From: Chondrus crispus
Lineage: Eukaryota > Rhodophyta > Florideophyceae > Gigartinales > Gigartinaceae
Direction of reading: 5' to 3'
DNA: 64,000 nucleotides
NCBI RefSeq assembly: GCF_000350225.1
Contig: NW_005179109.1
Span: 94,912-158,911, forward strand
Positions 22,986-33,884 of the stretch are shown here, piece after piece. Numbering within the stretch: the stretch's first letter is position 1; each line of letters begins with the position of its first letter. A program made the translations under genes and the position numbers. Below the pieces are notes generated by a model that worked only from the letters and a program-made list of their open reading frames with translations, was not told the origin of the DNA and ran no database searches.

Positions 22986-25900
22986 ATGCGGTGGTTTTCG
23001 GTCGTCCTGTACGGCCAAGGACAGACACATCACAAAAAAACACACACGGGTAAGACACGGGACGACGTACCCCGCTTTCACCCCCACATGGTACTCTTGT
23101 GGAGGGCCGACGCCAACAGTCAGGCGGGTCCCGCTTCCCTGGTGTTCGATGGTCAGCACGAGGCGGATGTCGCCAAGTTCTTCTTTGTCTACGAAAACGT
23201 CGTAATGAAAGGCAAGTCCGACGAAGACAAAGCCGGAGAGCTACTGTGCTACCTGCAAGGGGAGGCTTTCGACTGCTACTATGAAACATACAGCCAAGAC
23301 GGTTGACTCAACGAGGCGGCCAGCGACTACCAAGCCGTCAAGAAGGCATTGCTCAACCGTTTCGAGTCCCTGAACTGGAAGAAAACATCAGGCTCGCAGT
23401 CGCAAGTAGGTTGGACGGCAACGACGTGCTCGCGTCGTTAAACGCGATGGATCGCCGCTTCGATAAAGCAGCTTTCAACCCCGAAGCCAAGTTCGGACAA
23501 CTCCGGAACGCAGTCATGGAGCACACCGACGTGTCACAGTGCGTCTTGTATAGGGCACCTATCTCGTACGGGGCGCTCAAGAAGGCCGTTAAGGACATTT
23601 TGTCTGGCCGCAAAGCCTTTATGGCTGCACACAATGCTAGGCAACCTCAGCCTCCGGCGCCTAGGCGCATTCTACAGTAACCGGAAACACGCCAGGAGCC
23701 GGAAAAGATCGAAAAGAAAGTGGACGTGCTAGCAGAACGGCTAGCAGAACTTTCTTTGTTGGTAAAGAAGAATCAGACAGCAGATCAAGGTGGCCAGGTC
23801 CGAACCTGCTCATTCTGCAAGGAACCGGGGCATAGAGCCAGCCGATGTCCTTCTAATCCGCGCCGAGACACTCGTTGTTCGAATTGTGAGAAGCTTGGTC
23901 ATGAAAAGGAGACGTGTTGGACCAGGCTTAGAACGGCACTGCCAAGGGCAGGAGCCACGACTCAGTCCACAGCACCTGCGACAGAAGGTGCAGGGAATGC
24001 CCAGGTCACCTATATTGACGAAACGAACGATGGAGAAGTCGTGGCCGTCACTAGGAGAAACGCAGACGGGGAACTTCTTCCCAAGCATCACAAAAAGCGG
24101 GAGTAGGTGTCCATTCCCAGGCTTCTGAACCCGTCTATACCATTTGAGATGCAAAAGAGGGCTCTGCCACTTCAAGCGGGGCCAAGGAGGTCCCACCAGA
24201 GGAAGAAAGCGAAGAAAGTGACCAGAAAAACATCCCTCCAGGAGTATGTGAGGAAGTATAATGTCGTTTCGGAGCTTGCAAACACATCTTCCGGACTCAC
24301 TTTCGGACAGCTTGTTCGCGGCGATGCGGAAGTGGCGAAGAAGGAGATAGGCCGCTTGTTTGCGAAACAAAGAGTCCGTGGTCGTGCTTTCGCAGGTCAC
24401 GCCGATACGAAGTCTCGAAGGCTGCGGCTGGTAACTGTGAAGGTTTATGGGACGGAAGCTCAAGGCCTGTTAGATTCTGGGTCCGTACCGAACATAATTT
24501 CGCCAAAGTTGGCGTCTAAGCTTTGCCTCTCCCCGCAACCGACTGAGAAGCATATCACGGTGGCAGATGGTGCTAATGCGCCCTGCCTGGGATCGCTTCA
24601 TCAGATACCAACATCGTTTGGTGAACTTATCGTGAAGTTGGACTTCCTAGTCGTGAAAGGATCGCCGTTCGACCTGATCATAGGGCTTCCGACCCTTTAG
24701 GAACTACAGGCATGCATTAATCTTGGTAAGCAGCATGTGCAGATGACAGTAGGTGAGAATACCACCAGACTAGGCCTCAACATGGATGTGGAACACGTTT
24801 CACGGAGTGCAGCCTCAACTGATAGTGAGGATTTCACCTCCGACTCTGAGGCTGTACCTGGCTCGTCTACGAAAAGCGACAATGAATTTGTCTTGGCGAC
24901 TCTTGACCAGCCACCATTTGAACCTGATTTGGGACTCACTAAGCTACCGGGTGGAGCCGAAGATGAATTGGATGGTCTTCCTGATCTAGTGAAAGAGGGC
25001 CTAAAGTCCGACTCCGAAAACGCGAAAGGAGATGGCAGAGTAGACGAAGAAGGCCCGGAACGGCTTCAAGTAGCCCTTCTCGGGGAGAAATTGCGCCACC
25101 TGGCTTTCGAGGCCAGGGAGAGCATTGTGAATTCTATCCAGAACTCAGGGATCGTAGCTTGGTCACTCGACGATTTAAGACCGGCACATGTTCCCGTGTC
25201 TCACTCGTTTGAGCTAGAAGATCCAAGCCCCATTAATCACGCTGCACGTAGGCTTCCGCCACGCCACAACGAAGTGGTACGTGAGGAGCTTCGTAAGATG
25301 TTGGAGGCGGGAATAATAACCCCCTCCATTTCGCCCTGGTCCTTTCCTATCGTTATCGCATCGAAGAAAGACGGAAAACCCAGGTTCTGTGTAGATTACC
25401 GCACCCTCAATCGCAAACTGAAAGCCGATCGTTGGCCCTTGCCAAAGATCGAGGAGATCTTCGATGATTTAGAGGGGAGCTCGGTCTTCACAACGCTTGA
25501 CTTGTTCTCGGGGTATTGGCAAGTCCGGATGGCTAAGAACTGCAAAGAGAAGACGACTTTCGTCTGCCGTTTTGGGACGTTTTAGTTCGAGGTGATGCCG
25601 TTTGGGTTAATGAACGCCCCCTCTACATTCCAAAGGATGATGGACCAGCTTTTCCAAAGGCTTGGCTTCGTGAGAGTTTACTTAGACGACGTAGTCGTCT
25701 TCTCGAAGTCCGTTGAAGAGCACACTTCACACTTACGTGAAGACTGCAAGGTGATTGCTACGAGCGGGCTGAAGCTTTAGATCTCAAAATGCAGCTTCGC
25801 ACAGTCCTAAACGCGACTGCTTGGACACATAGTCACCGAAGATGGCGTCAAAGTGGATCCCGAAAAGGTCAGCGCCATTAAGAGGGAGAAGGAGCCGTCC

Positions 25901-26008
25901 AATGCGACAGGGCTTCGTAGCTTCCTTGGTCTGGCGGGATACTACCGCCGCTTCATTCCTAAGTTCGCCGAGATCTCTGCTCCGTTGCATGAGGCCACGT
26001 CTACTCCT
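22986..26008 (+). pseudogene. gag-pol: Element E gag-pol (Ty3/gypsy), truncated in RT/RNase H
   Basis: The gag start (GQHEADVAKFFFVYE, LLCYLQGEAFDCYYE) is in one frame and has a TGA at 23304-23306 where Trp is expected. Near 23370 it shifts to a second frame that stays intact to about 26008. That frame is broken only by TAA 23678, TAG 24104, TAG 24698, TAG 25583, TAG 25778 and TAA 25808. Domains: gag; two zinc knuckles (CSFCKEPGHRASRC, CSNCEKLGHEKETC) near 23805-23930; aspartic protease (LLDSGSVPNIIS) near 24468; RT with FCVDYRTLN, MPFGLMNAP and YLDD near 25680; and RT thumb/connection ([14 protein letters not shown]). RNase H and integrase are missing. The element is joined at 26008 to a fragment of B-type gag. 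Confidence 0.9.
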
Positions 26009-26077
26009 CATCGTAGGTCGGATCCCACGGCAGCGTTGAACGTACTTCGCGATCTGTCCCGCGTCACCCGAGGTAAC
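26007..26077 (-). repeat. Fragment of B-type gag
   Basis: About 70 bases match element B at about 56881-56953 (GGATCCCACG, ACGTACTTCGCGAT, CCGCGTCACCCGAGGTAAC) with few changes. It is wedged between element E and the left LTR of C. It shows that a B-family copy once lay here. Confidence 0.75.
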
Positions 26078-26291
26078 TGTCGTGCACTGGGGTCGCGGTG
26101 TATAACCCCAGGGCAGAGCACGCGTGTTCGGAACGCGGGTTGTACGGGAGACCACCCGGTGATAACCGGCAACGGGGTCCGGGCGCAATCGGCGCAGTAG
26201 GTAGCAAAAAGGAGGGGTAGAACAGGGGATCGCCCAGAGGGGGCGGAGCCGTAGGGACGTCTCCCGCGGTAGAGCGGTTAGTATCCTCGGT
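26078..26291 (-). repeat. Left LTR of C, outer part
   Basis: It starts TGTCGTGCACTGGGGTCGCG and matches the right LTR start at 45130. It ends at CTCGG (26287-26291), the target duplication made by insertion of D. The LTR resumes at 34592. Confidence 0.85.
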
Positions 26292-26994
26292 GTCGTGCAC
26301 TGAGGGGGAAGGGTGGGATCCCCCTCTGGCAGAGCGCGCGCGTTCGGGGGGCGCGTGTAGGGGGGTTATCGGGAGACCACCCGTAAGGGACCGGTACGGG
26401 GCCGGGCGCGAAGCGCAGTAGGGAAAGTAAGGGAAAAAGTGGGAAAACAGAGCCCAGGAGGGGCGGAGCGGTAGGGACAGCTGTCGCGCGGAGAGTCGAG
26501 CGTGGCGGGACGACGCGCGCGGTAGAGACAGGAGGGAATCGGGACGTAGATGGATCGCGGGGTACCGTCGTGGGACGGGGACCGACGCGAGGCTACGACT
26601 CCGTTCCAGAAACCCGAGCTGTGGACCCAAAGCTTCGTACCGTTTTACTTAGGGTCGGACGTCGGCTATATACTAGCCGACGTCGGAGCTATAATTAATT
26701 AAACTAAAAATACTAAATTGGACGACGGCGGCGATGGCCGGAGAAACTTCTCTTGGGGAGGTGTGACAACCACTACACGTGGGGAATGACACGATTAACG
26801 TGAGGGATAACACGGGTACACGTGGGTAGAACTGTCAGTACTTCGACAGGGCTCCATGGAGCTTACACCCGGACACGAGCGGGGGGGTTTGGATACACGG
26901 TTACACGTGGTATATATCTCACTTATGATAGTGAGGCATTCCGCGTGTGCTACAGTACAGCACCACGATTACGCGGGGCGGTCAGTGCTCTACA
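26292..26994 (-). repeat. LTR D1 (3' LTR of D)
   Basis: Runs from TGTCGTGCACTGAGG to GTCAGTGCTCTACA. It contains a palindromic TATA (26658-26684) and several CACGTG motifs (for example 26776 and 26904). It is followed by TAGCCCCCCTCTC, which on the minus strand is a polypurine tract. Confidence 0.9.
26658..26684. promoter_or_regulatory. Palindromic TATA core of the D LTR
   Basis: The arms GACGTCGGCTA and TAGCCGACGTC are perfectly complementary around TATAC, so TATATA sits in the centre of a 27-bp palindrome. The same structure is at 33291-33317 and 34250-34276. In C LTRs (34746-34768, 45501-45523) the arms are CGTCGACTA and TAGTCGACG, so pairing is kept by matching changes. It is likely the core promoter and could fire both ways. 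Confidence 0.65.
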
Positions 26995-27639
26995 TAGCCC
27001 CCCTCTCAGAGTCGAGCGTCCTCGTGAACCATGACTCCGGCAACAATTGTACCGCCATGAACAACTCGCCAGGATAGAAGAGCTCTTGGGAAGAGGGTGG
27101 TGTGGGGTGAGTCACCCAGAGCGCGTCCCGATTAAATTGCGGAGCGGTGTCCAAAATCTGAACCAAATTGCGAAGCAGCGTCCATCATTTGAACAGTTCA
27201 CTCTCTCTTCGGCGCGACCCTTCTTTGACCAGCACGTCCCCATTATCGACCGACTCCTGTCCTTTCGGCAACCAGCGAGCACCTTTCAGCCGGCCAACGC
27301 GACATTTCTTCTTCCAAGCGTGAAATGGTATGGCCGGGGAAGGTCGCGTCGGAAGATCCGCCAGCTGAGGTGGCGAATGTGCGCGACCCGACGGCGAAGG
27401 AGGTTGCGGTAGTCGAGCCCGAGCCACCTGTGGTTTCATAGGGGGCCGCGGGGGGCTTGTTGCCAGAAAAGGCTCTCGTTCACTACGAGGAAGAAGGAGC
27501 CCCGTGAGGGCGGGGTGGTGACAGCTCGATAGGGGCCCAAGTTGATCCACCCCACTTCTAGGGTGACCAATAAACCAGACCCTTGGTACTGTCCTCCGCG
27601 TTGCGTAGCCAAGAGAAGCCCACCTCGTCTGACACACCC
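26995..27639. other. D interior, no gene
   Basis: It starts with the polypurine tract, whose first bases match C at 35103, and then diverges. Short ORFs on both strands show no family motif. Confidence 0.4.
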
Positions 27640-29520
27640 CCAGTGTTCCCTCTCACGCAGCGAGGCGCAGAGAATTGAACGTATCCCGGGAAGGGAGGCG
27701 TCCCCGTCCAATAGGTACAGCCAGTTCTCCCCTAGGAAAAGGGGAACTCCCTCGCACAAGATGAAGGCGGCGACATTTGAAAGGAGCCAAAAATCCCTTC
27801 CTGTCCGTAGGGTCGCAAATCCCTTCCGCCAAGCTGACCACGCCACCAGGGCAGGGAATATCCTCGTCGAGCGATTGTCGGCATTAATCCCCGCCACGAT
27901 GAACGTCCTCAGTCGAGGGGGACGGAAACCTTGTCGAGCGAGTACGTTAATTACCCCTCATGCGTAGGGGGAAAGGACCGCGCCATGAGGGCGTGAAAAC
28001 AACTTCGCCAGCCGAGTATCGGAGTTACTCCTCGAGCACCCAATTTGGGCGAAAGGGACCCTTGGGCGAGGGGGAGGATAAACTTTCCCTCGGTCGTAGG
28101 GTCGAGGAACACGCCGCTGAGGGCGGGGAGATCTTCGTCGAGCGAGTATATAAATTACTCCCCGAGGGGAGTGACGCATACGCCATAGGGGTAGAACGAT
28201 CCCTCGTCAAACGAGTCAAGAAAAGGCTCCTCGAGAGGTGAACGCGCCGCGAGGCGGGACTTCACCTCATCATGTGAGTAGATAAATTACCCCTTTCGAG
28301 TAGGGGTAAGGAACACGCTTCCAGGGCGGATAACAACCTCGTCAAACGAGTATAGAAATTACCCCCCTTGACTGGAGATACAAAACGCGCCATGAGGGCG
28401 AGGAAGATACCTCGTCGGACGAGCAGCTAGATTATCCCTTGCGAGTAGGAATATGAATGCGCCATGGAGACGTGCTGCCACCTCCTCGATCGAGTAGAAA
28501 TTATCCCCCGGGAGTAGGGATACGGAACACGCCACCGAGGCGGGCAATAACCTCGTCGAACGAGCATCGAAAGTCTTCCTCGGGATGAGGGACAAACACG
28601 CTACCAGGCGGAAACTAACCTCGTCACGAGAGTTGATAGGTTATCCCTTGTGCAAAGGGATGCCGAACACGACAAGCGAGCGAGTAGTCACCTCATCGGG
28701 CGAGTAGATACCATGCCCTACGCCCAGAAGGGTACAGGACCCGACGCCAGGGCGGAAAGTCACCTCGACAGACGAGTATATAAATTATCCTTTCGAGATG
28801 CGCGACGAACACGCTGCTAGAGCGGAGGCATCCTCGTCAAACGAGTGGAAAATTATCGCTCGTGACTCGGGAGGATCCTCGTCAACGAGGAATTGAATTA
28901 ATCCTCGCAATGAGGGCGGACACGCCGCTTGGGCGGGAGGACCCTCGATAAACGAGGCTAGAACTTATCCCTCGAGAGGAGGGACCGACACGCTGCTTGA
29001 GCGGGAGTATCCTCGTTAACCGAGTACAGAATTTGTCCCTCGAGATGAGGGACTGACACGCTTCTTGAGCGGGAGTACCCTCGGTAACAGAGTATAGAAT
29101 TTATCCCTCGAGAGGAGGGACCGACACGCTTCTTGAGCGAGAGTACCCTCGTTAAACGAGTAAGATAAACTATCCTACCCCGGCGAGGGGGACGGGCCCG
29201 CCACGAGGCAGACAATGACCTCGATAACCGAGTGAAATAAATTATCCCACACTTGTGGTGGGGGAGACACCCGCCAAGAGGCGGAGAATGACCTCGACAT
29301 ACGAGCGAAATATTTTCTCCCTCGCCGATGGGGGGGTGCACACGCCAAGCGGCGGAAGGGAACCTCGTGAACGGAGTACTGCGACTTCTCCTCCAGGGGA
29401 GGGACGCGCACGCCATGAGGGTAAGGGGCTACGTCGCCGAGAGACCAGGAAATTTATTCCTCGTGAAACCGCCACGAGGGCGCAAAAACCCCTCGTCGAA
29501 CGAGCTATAGCGTCTCGGGC
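27640..29520. repeat. Hairpin-rich tandem array, ~70-bp unit, ~24 copies
   Basis: Units recur every 67-73 bases, clearest at about 28338, 28408, 28480, 28549, 28618, 28691, 28762, 28832, 28943, 29010, 29078, 29145, 29217, 29290 and 29361. Each has three small palindromes: CCTCGTCnAACGAG, then a TATCCCTCGAG...AGGGA type, then ACACGC...GCG. Between them lies TATAGAAATTA. The units are diverged, so this is a satellite-like array and not CRISPR. Confidence 0.85.
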
Positions 29521-29652
29521 GTCTGCCTCCCAGGGTTGCGTCGGGGGTCGGTGGCGCCGCCAAGAGAACGCGGGGGCGCCCTTCATACTGTACCGCCCGC
29601 CTCTAAAGGCGGGCTGTACTGGTATGGCCGGGGCGGCGCCACCTGCCAAACA

Positions 29653-29760
29653 ACAGCGGAAATTAAGCATCCGCCAAAAAATCAAACCCAAAAATTGAAA
29701 CTGAAAAATTAACAGAAATTAGGCATCCGGCAAAAAATCAAACCCAAAAATTGAAACACA
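29653..29760. repeat. Two ~46-bp direct repeats
   Basis: The phrases GAAATTA(A/G)GCATCC and CAAAAAATCAAACCC, followed by AAAAATTGAAAC, occur at about 29653 and again at about 29713. The repeat is A-rich and unlike the surrounding GC-rich array. Confidence 0.85.
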
Positions 29761-30084
29761 ATCAACTGGGCGAAATTACCGGGCCAAGGCGTCCGGAGGC
29801 GGTTGGAGGGATCGTGGCGCGTGTTTCCATGGAGCATTGCTGTAGGTACACTGCGTACCTCCTTGAGGGGGCAACAGGGCTGGGATCCAGCCGGAGGTAA
29901 TATCTGAGAAACGCGACCGTTCGGCGATGTTGGACGCGGAGTCGCGCTTGCTATAGAACCCGCGCGTGCCGGAGCAACGGCGACGGTGGTGGGCACTGAG
30001 GAGGTGGCGAAGGACCCCAAGGCGGTACTGGGTGGAGAGGACGGTGGATACAGTACCGGGTGAAGATCTCGCTGATTACCAGGA

Positions 30085-30890
30085 GGAGATTGACTCGTTG
30101 GATCGATGGTTAGATCGACTCGTGGTATCGAGTGTTAGGACGACTCGTGGTATTGAGTGTTAGAACGACTCGTGAAATCGAGGATTAGGACAGCTCGTGA
30201 TACCGAGGTGGTGATCGCCCCTCAGTTGGGGAAATTAGAACATCTCGTGAGACCGAGTTAGTGACCGCACAGATTAAAATGTGAGACGCTTGCCACCAGA
30301 TAGGCGAAGGTTAACTGCATTACCGACCGGGCCGCGGTCCATTCATCTAGTATTCGATCTCCCCAGCCGCCCAGGGAATTTTCTTCGTCCTCAACGACGC
30401 TACTCTTCCCATTCACAGAGAATTTCCACGTCCTTGATGAATATAACCTCCTTGCTTCGGGGGGGATTTCTACGTCTTTGATGACGGTAATTCCCCCTTG
30501 CGCAGGGAAATAGTCCCCGTCCTTGGAGAGGATAATCTCCCCTTCCACAGAGAGTTTTCTTTGTCCTTTGATTGGTGAGGCGAGGACACTCCGTACGAGC
30601 GAAAACTGGGGGAAGGGAACCGAAATTTCTTCTGACTAGCCTGTCCGTCGAGGGCATTGGTCTGCCCATAGCCCGGAGAGGTCCGAAGTCACGCGATGGT
30701 ACGCGGAGTTGGCGCGGTAGCACGCGAGGTTAACGCTGTATTACGCGAGGTCGTGACACGCGATCGAACGCGAAGATTGACCCGGTAGTACGCGAGATTG
30801 ACGCGGTAATACGCGAGAGTGGACGCGGTGGTAGGCCAAAAGGACGAGATAGCACGCCAGATTGACGCCGTAGTCCGCGGGGTAGAAACA
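30085..30890. repeat. Three further short tandem arrays
   Basis: 30085-30260 has ~26-bp units of type GACTCGTGGTATCGAGTGTT (CTCG...CGAG hairpins). 30370-30570 has ~45-bp units around TCCACGTCCTTGATGA and TCCCCCTTGCG. 30690-30890 has ~21-bp units of type TACGCGAGATTGACGCGGTA. All are degenerate. No gene is supported from 29760 to 31170. Confidence 0.75.
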
Positions 30891-31169
30891 CGCTGTAGGA
30901 CGCGAAGTAAGGACCCGTATGGACGTGGGTCGGGACTCGTCCTGGGCGTGGGCGACGACGGAAAGTCGTCGGATCTAAACCTGGGCTCGCCTTTCGGCGT
31001 CGGGACTGGAGGTGCCTCCGACAGTACATGGACTTGGCGCGTTTTTCACGTCCTGGAGCGGCTGCACCGCCCTCGACATTATTCCCCAGGGAGCCCGTGT
31101 AGGGGAAATAACTTTTGACGTGGAAATCACCGGCAGGTGCCCCATCTCGAGACGCAATCGCGGAGTTCA

Positions 31170-31840
31170 TCGACCCCGCCTTCGAGGGGTAAAATGGGGA
31201 ACGGTCCCCATTCTAGGGAGCGTAATCTCTGCGGCCTCCAGCGCCGGGGCCGTCACGTTGGCGAAGGGCATGCTCTCGTTCAACGGTAGTAACTGCCCTT
31301 TGGGGAGGTTTGGTACACAGCATCCGGTAGGGTGTGGTAGTAGTCTCGACATTCGTCGGAAGGGCACCAGCGTCGGAGGCTGGGAACAACTGCCTCGGAT
31401 CTGGTCTTATGCCCCGCAGCTGACCTGAGGCGGGACATCTTGGCATCGGACACCTCCTGGTGCAGCGTACGAACTTCCTCCGACCGGGTCTTGATCCCTT
31501 GTTTCAGAGTGGTTACCTCAGCGAGCATGGCAGACAAGTCCTTCTGTCACGCTTGAGTTAATACGCCCTTGGAGGCGGAGAGACGATCACGATCTCGCGC
31601 GGGGTTGACGTCTCCTTAAACGGCGACGGACTCAACCACCTGGCGGTTGAGATTCTCTCGCAGCCCTGATGAATGTGCTGTGAGTTTTTCCGCCACCGTG
31701 GCAAGGGTGAGGCGTTCTGCCTCTTGGAGATTATCGCGGAAGCTCCAAGAGATCCACACCGCAACGGGCGGCGAAACGTCTCGAGGAAGGGTTTCTCGGA
31801 AGCTCTCCGACCCGTACGCCATGTCGTGAAACACCTTTGA
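31170..31840 (-). pseudogene. gag: D: first decayed gag 5' copy
   Basis: The minus strand matches C gag over about its first 210 codons. It begins MAYGSESFRETLPRDV (31834), then AERLTLATVAEKL, and later a region like C 44400-44480. It is broken by stops and shifts. It duplicates the copy to its right. Confidence 0.65.
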
Positions 31841-31859
31841 ACGGTGGTCTGTCGGCTTT

Positions 31860-32909
31860 CAAACAAAAACTCGTTTCTGTTTCGGACCGAACGTCGGCGT
31901 TGGAGCCGTGAGCGACTCTGACTCGGAATCAGGCCGCGAGTCAGAGGAGGATGACGAGGACTGCCTCGAGTATCCGTCCGGCATGTAGCCATACTTTCGT
32001 CCTTTGCGACGGTGAGCCTTCCTCTCTCTCCGACTGGGTTTGGACTTTTTTCGTCGGCCACTCCCCTCGTCGTCTGAACTTCCCGCTTGGTCGGGGTTCC
32101 CTCCCAGTAAATTCTGGGAAGGGAAATCACCCTCGAGGTGGATAGGTCTGGCGGAGGCTCTCTCGCGGGAGGCTCCGGCCGCGGTTCGTGACGCCTAAGG
32201 TTTGGCGGAAAATTGGGGAGCGGTTTCCATGGAAAGGACCGGTATCCCCGCGGCTTGCAGCGCCGGCATTGTTACGTGGGAGAAGAGCAACCTCTTGTTC
32301 AACGGGGGTAACTCCTCGACGGGAGAAAGAGTGGCTACTCCGACTGTAGTCGGAGGGATCACAGCAGCGGTGGCTGGGGTTTGCGTCAGCGATCCGCCCT
32401 GCGGGCCAGGCGACGGATCGCGGCGGTGCGTCTTCAAGACGGTAATTTCTTGACGGGGGGCAGCAACCTCCTCTGACAAGGAAGCGATCTCTTCTTTCAG
32501 AGGGTTGGTCGCCTCATCGGCTCGGGCAGATATATCCGCTTGCCAGGCCGTGGTTAATACACCTACAAGGGCGGAAAGTCGATCGCGTTCTCGCGCGGCT
32601 TGTATCTCGGCTTATGCCGCGATAGTTTCCTCATTAAAAGTCTTGAGGTTTTCTCGCAGCGCCGACGGTTGCGCTGCGAGCTTCTCCGCTACAGTATTGG
32701 GCGTGAATCTTTCCGCTTCTCGGAGAGTCTCGCGACAACTCCGAGTGATCCACGCCGCAACTGGCGGAGGCACGTCTCGAGGACGGGTCTCACGGGACGA
32801 ATCGGACCCGGATACCATTGCCTTGAGCTTGTCGAAACCTGTTGAAAAAGAGATAGAACACCTAGGACCAAAAACGGTAAGGGATAAGGGACACTCCGTA
32901 GACTTCTAG
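31860..32909 (-). pseudogene. gag: D: second decayed gag 5' copy
   Basis: The minus strand starts MVSGSDSSRETRPRDV at 32818, next to the PBS, and follows C gag through the Ser/Asp-rich linker and on to the segment matching C near 44040. Codon 23 is Trp (TGG), while C has TAG. It stops after 68 codons and is otherwise frameshifted. Capsid-like and zinc-knuckle parts are missing. Confidence 0.7.
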
Positions 32910-32921
32910 GTCGAGAGACCA
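32904..32921 (-). promoter_or_regulatory. Element D primer-binding site
   Basis: On the plus strand the site reads TTCTAGGTCGAGAGACCA, three bases from the LTR start at 32925. It differs from the C site by one base. Confidence 0.8.
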
Positions 32922-32924
32922 AAA

Positions 32925-33555
32925 TGTCGTGCACTGAGGGGAAAGGCTGGGATCCCCCTCTGGCAGAGCGCGCGCGTTCGGGGGGCGCGTGTAGGGGGTT
33001 ATCGGGAGACCACCCGTAAGGGACCGGTACGGGGCCGGGCGCGAAGCGCAGTAGGGAAAGTAAGGGAAAAAGAGGCAAAACAGAGCCCAGGAGGGGCGGA
33101 GCGGTAGGGACAGCTGTCGCGCGGAGAGCCGGGCGTGGCGGGACGACGCGCGCGGTAGAGACAGGAGGGAATCGGGACGTAGATGGCTCGCAGGGTGCCG
33201 TCGTGGGACGGGGACCGACGCGAGGCTACGACTCCGTTCCAGAAACCCGAGTTGTAGACCCAAAGCTTCGTGCGGATTTACTTAGGGTCGGACGTCGGCT
33301 ATATACTAGCCGACGTCGGAGCTATAATTAATTAAACTAAAAGAAACTAAATTAAAACGACGGCGGCGACGACCGGAGAAACTCCCCTTGGGGAGGTATG
33401 ACAACCACTACACGTGGGGGGGTGACACCTGGACACAGGGGCCTTGACGCCTGGTTACACGTGGCGCGTGGTACACGTGTGTCCCGGAGAAGGAGTCGTG
33501 CTGGCCGGGGACAGGTGTCCCCTGGGAAAAGGAAAAGGTGGGTCAGTGCACTACA
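32925..33555 (-). repeat. LTR D3 (PBS-proximal, variant LTR)
   Basis: Runs from TGTCGTGCACTGAGG to GTCAGTGCACTACA. The first ~470 bases match D1/D2 closely, while the rest is different. It is the LTR next to the PBS yet is not the outer LTR of the element. Confidence 0.75.
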
Positions 33556-33884
33556 GATTGTACGCGCGCGCATTTCGGCATTTTTGCGCTACACATTTAA
33601 CCTAGCATGGGGTCGCCCGTCCGAGAAAACGGGGCGTTGTGTGTGCACAACGCCCCGTTCGTGTGTCATAAAATCTACATTTGGTCAACAAAAATTTCGA
33701 TTTTGGATTTCAGGGGGCGCCCAGTGCTATACCTCCGCTCTTGTCACGTCTTCTCATAACATATCCCCGTGTCCACGTGTAAGATGTACCCGCGCTAGAC
33801 CGCGGCACGCCTCGGCGGCGTACAACTTCAGGGCCTTTCTAAACCTTTGTGCGGGGGCGTGCGTGCGTGAGCGTGCCCTGCAAT
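33556..33884. other. Spacer between LTRs D3 and D2 with a perfect hairpin
   Basis: A 329-base stretch not seen elsewhere in the window. It contains AACGGGGCGTTGTG (33628-33641), a TGTG loop, and the exact reverse complement at 33646-33659. A perfect 14-bp stem of this kind could be a terminator-like or insertion-derived structure. Confidence 0.7.

Noticed and set aside
22986-26008. UAG/UAA reassigned to Gln (alternative genetic code)
   Set aside because: Neighbouring genes end in TAA, CAG/CAA are used normally for Gln, and TGA replaces Trp in the same element. C-to-T decay explains it better.
27640-29520. CRISPR-like array
   Set aside because: Repeats are diverged and palindromic, there are no unique equal-length spacers or cas genes, and the tract lies inside an LTR element. 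It is a tandem satellite-like array.
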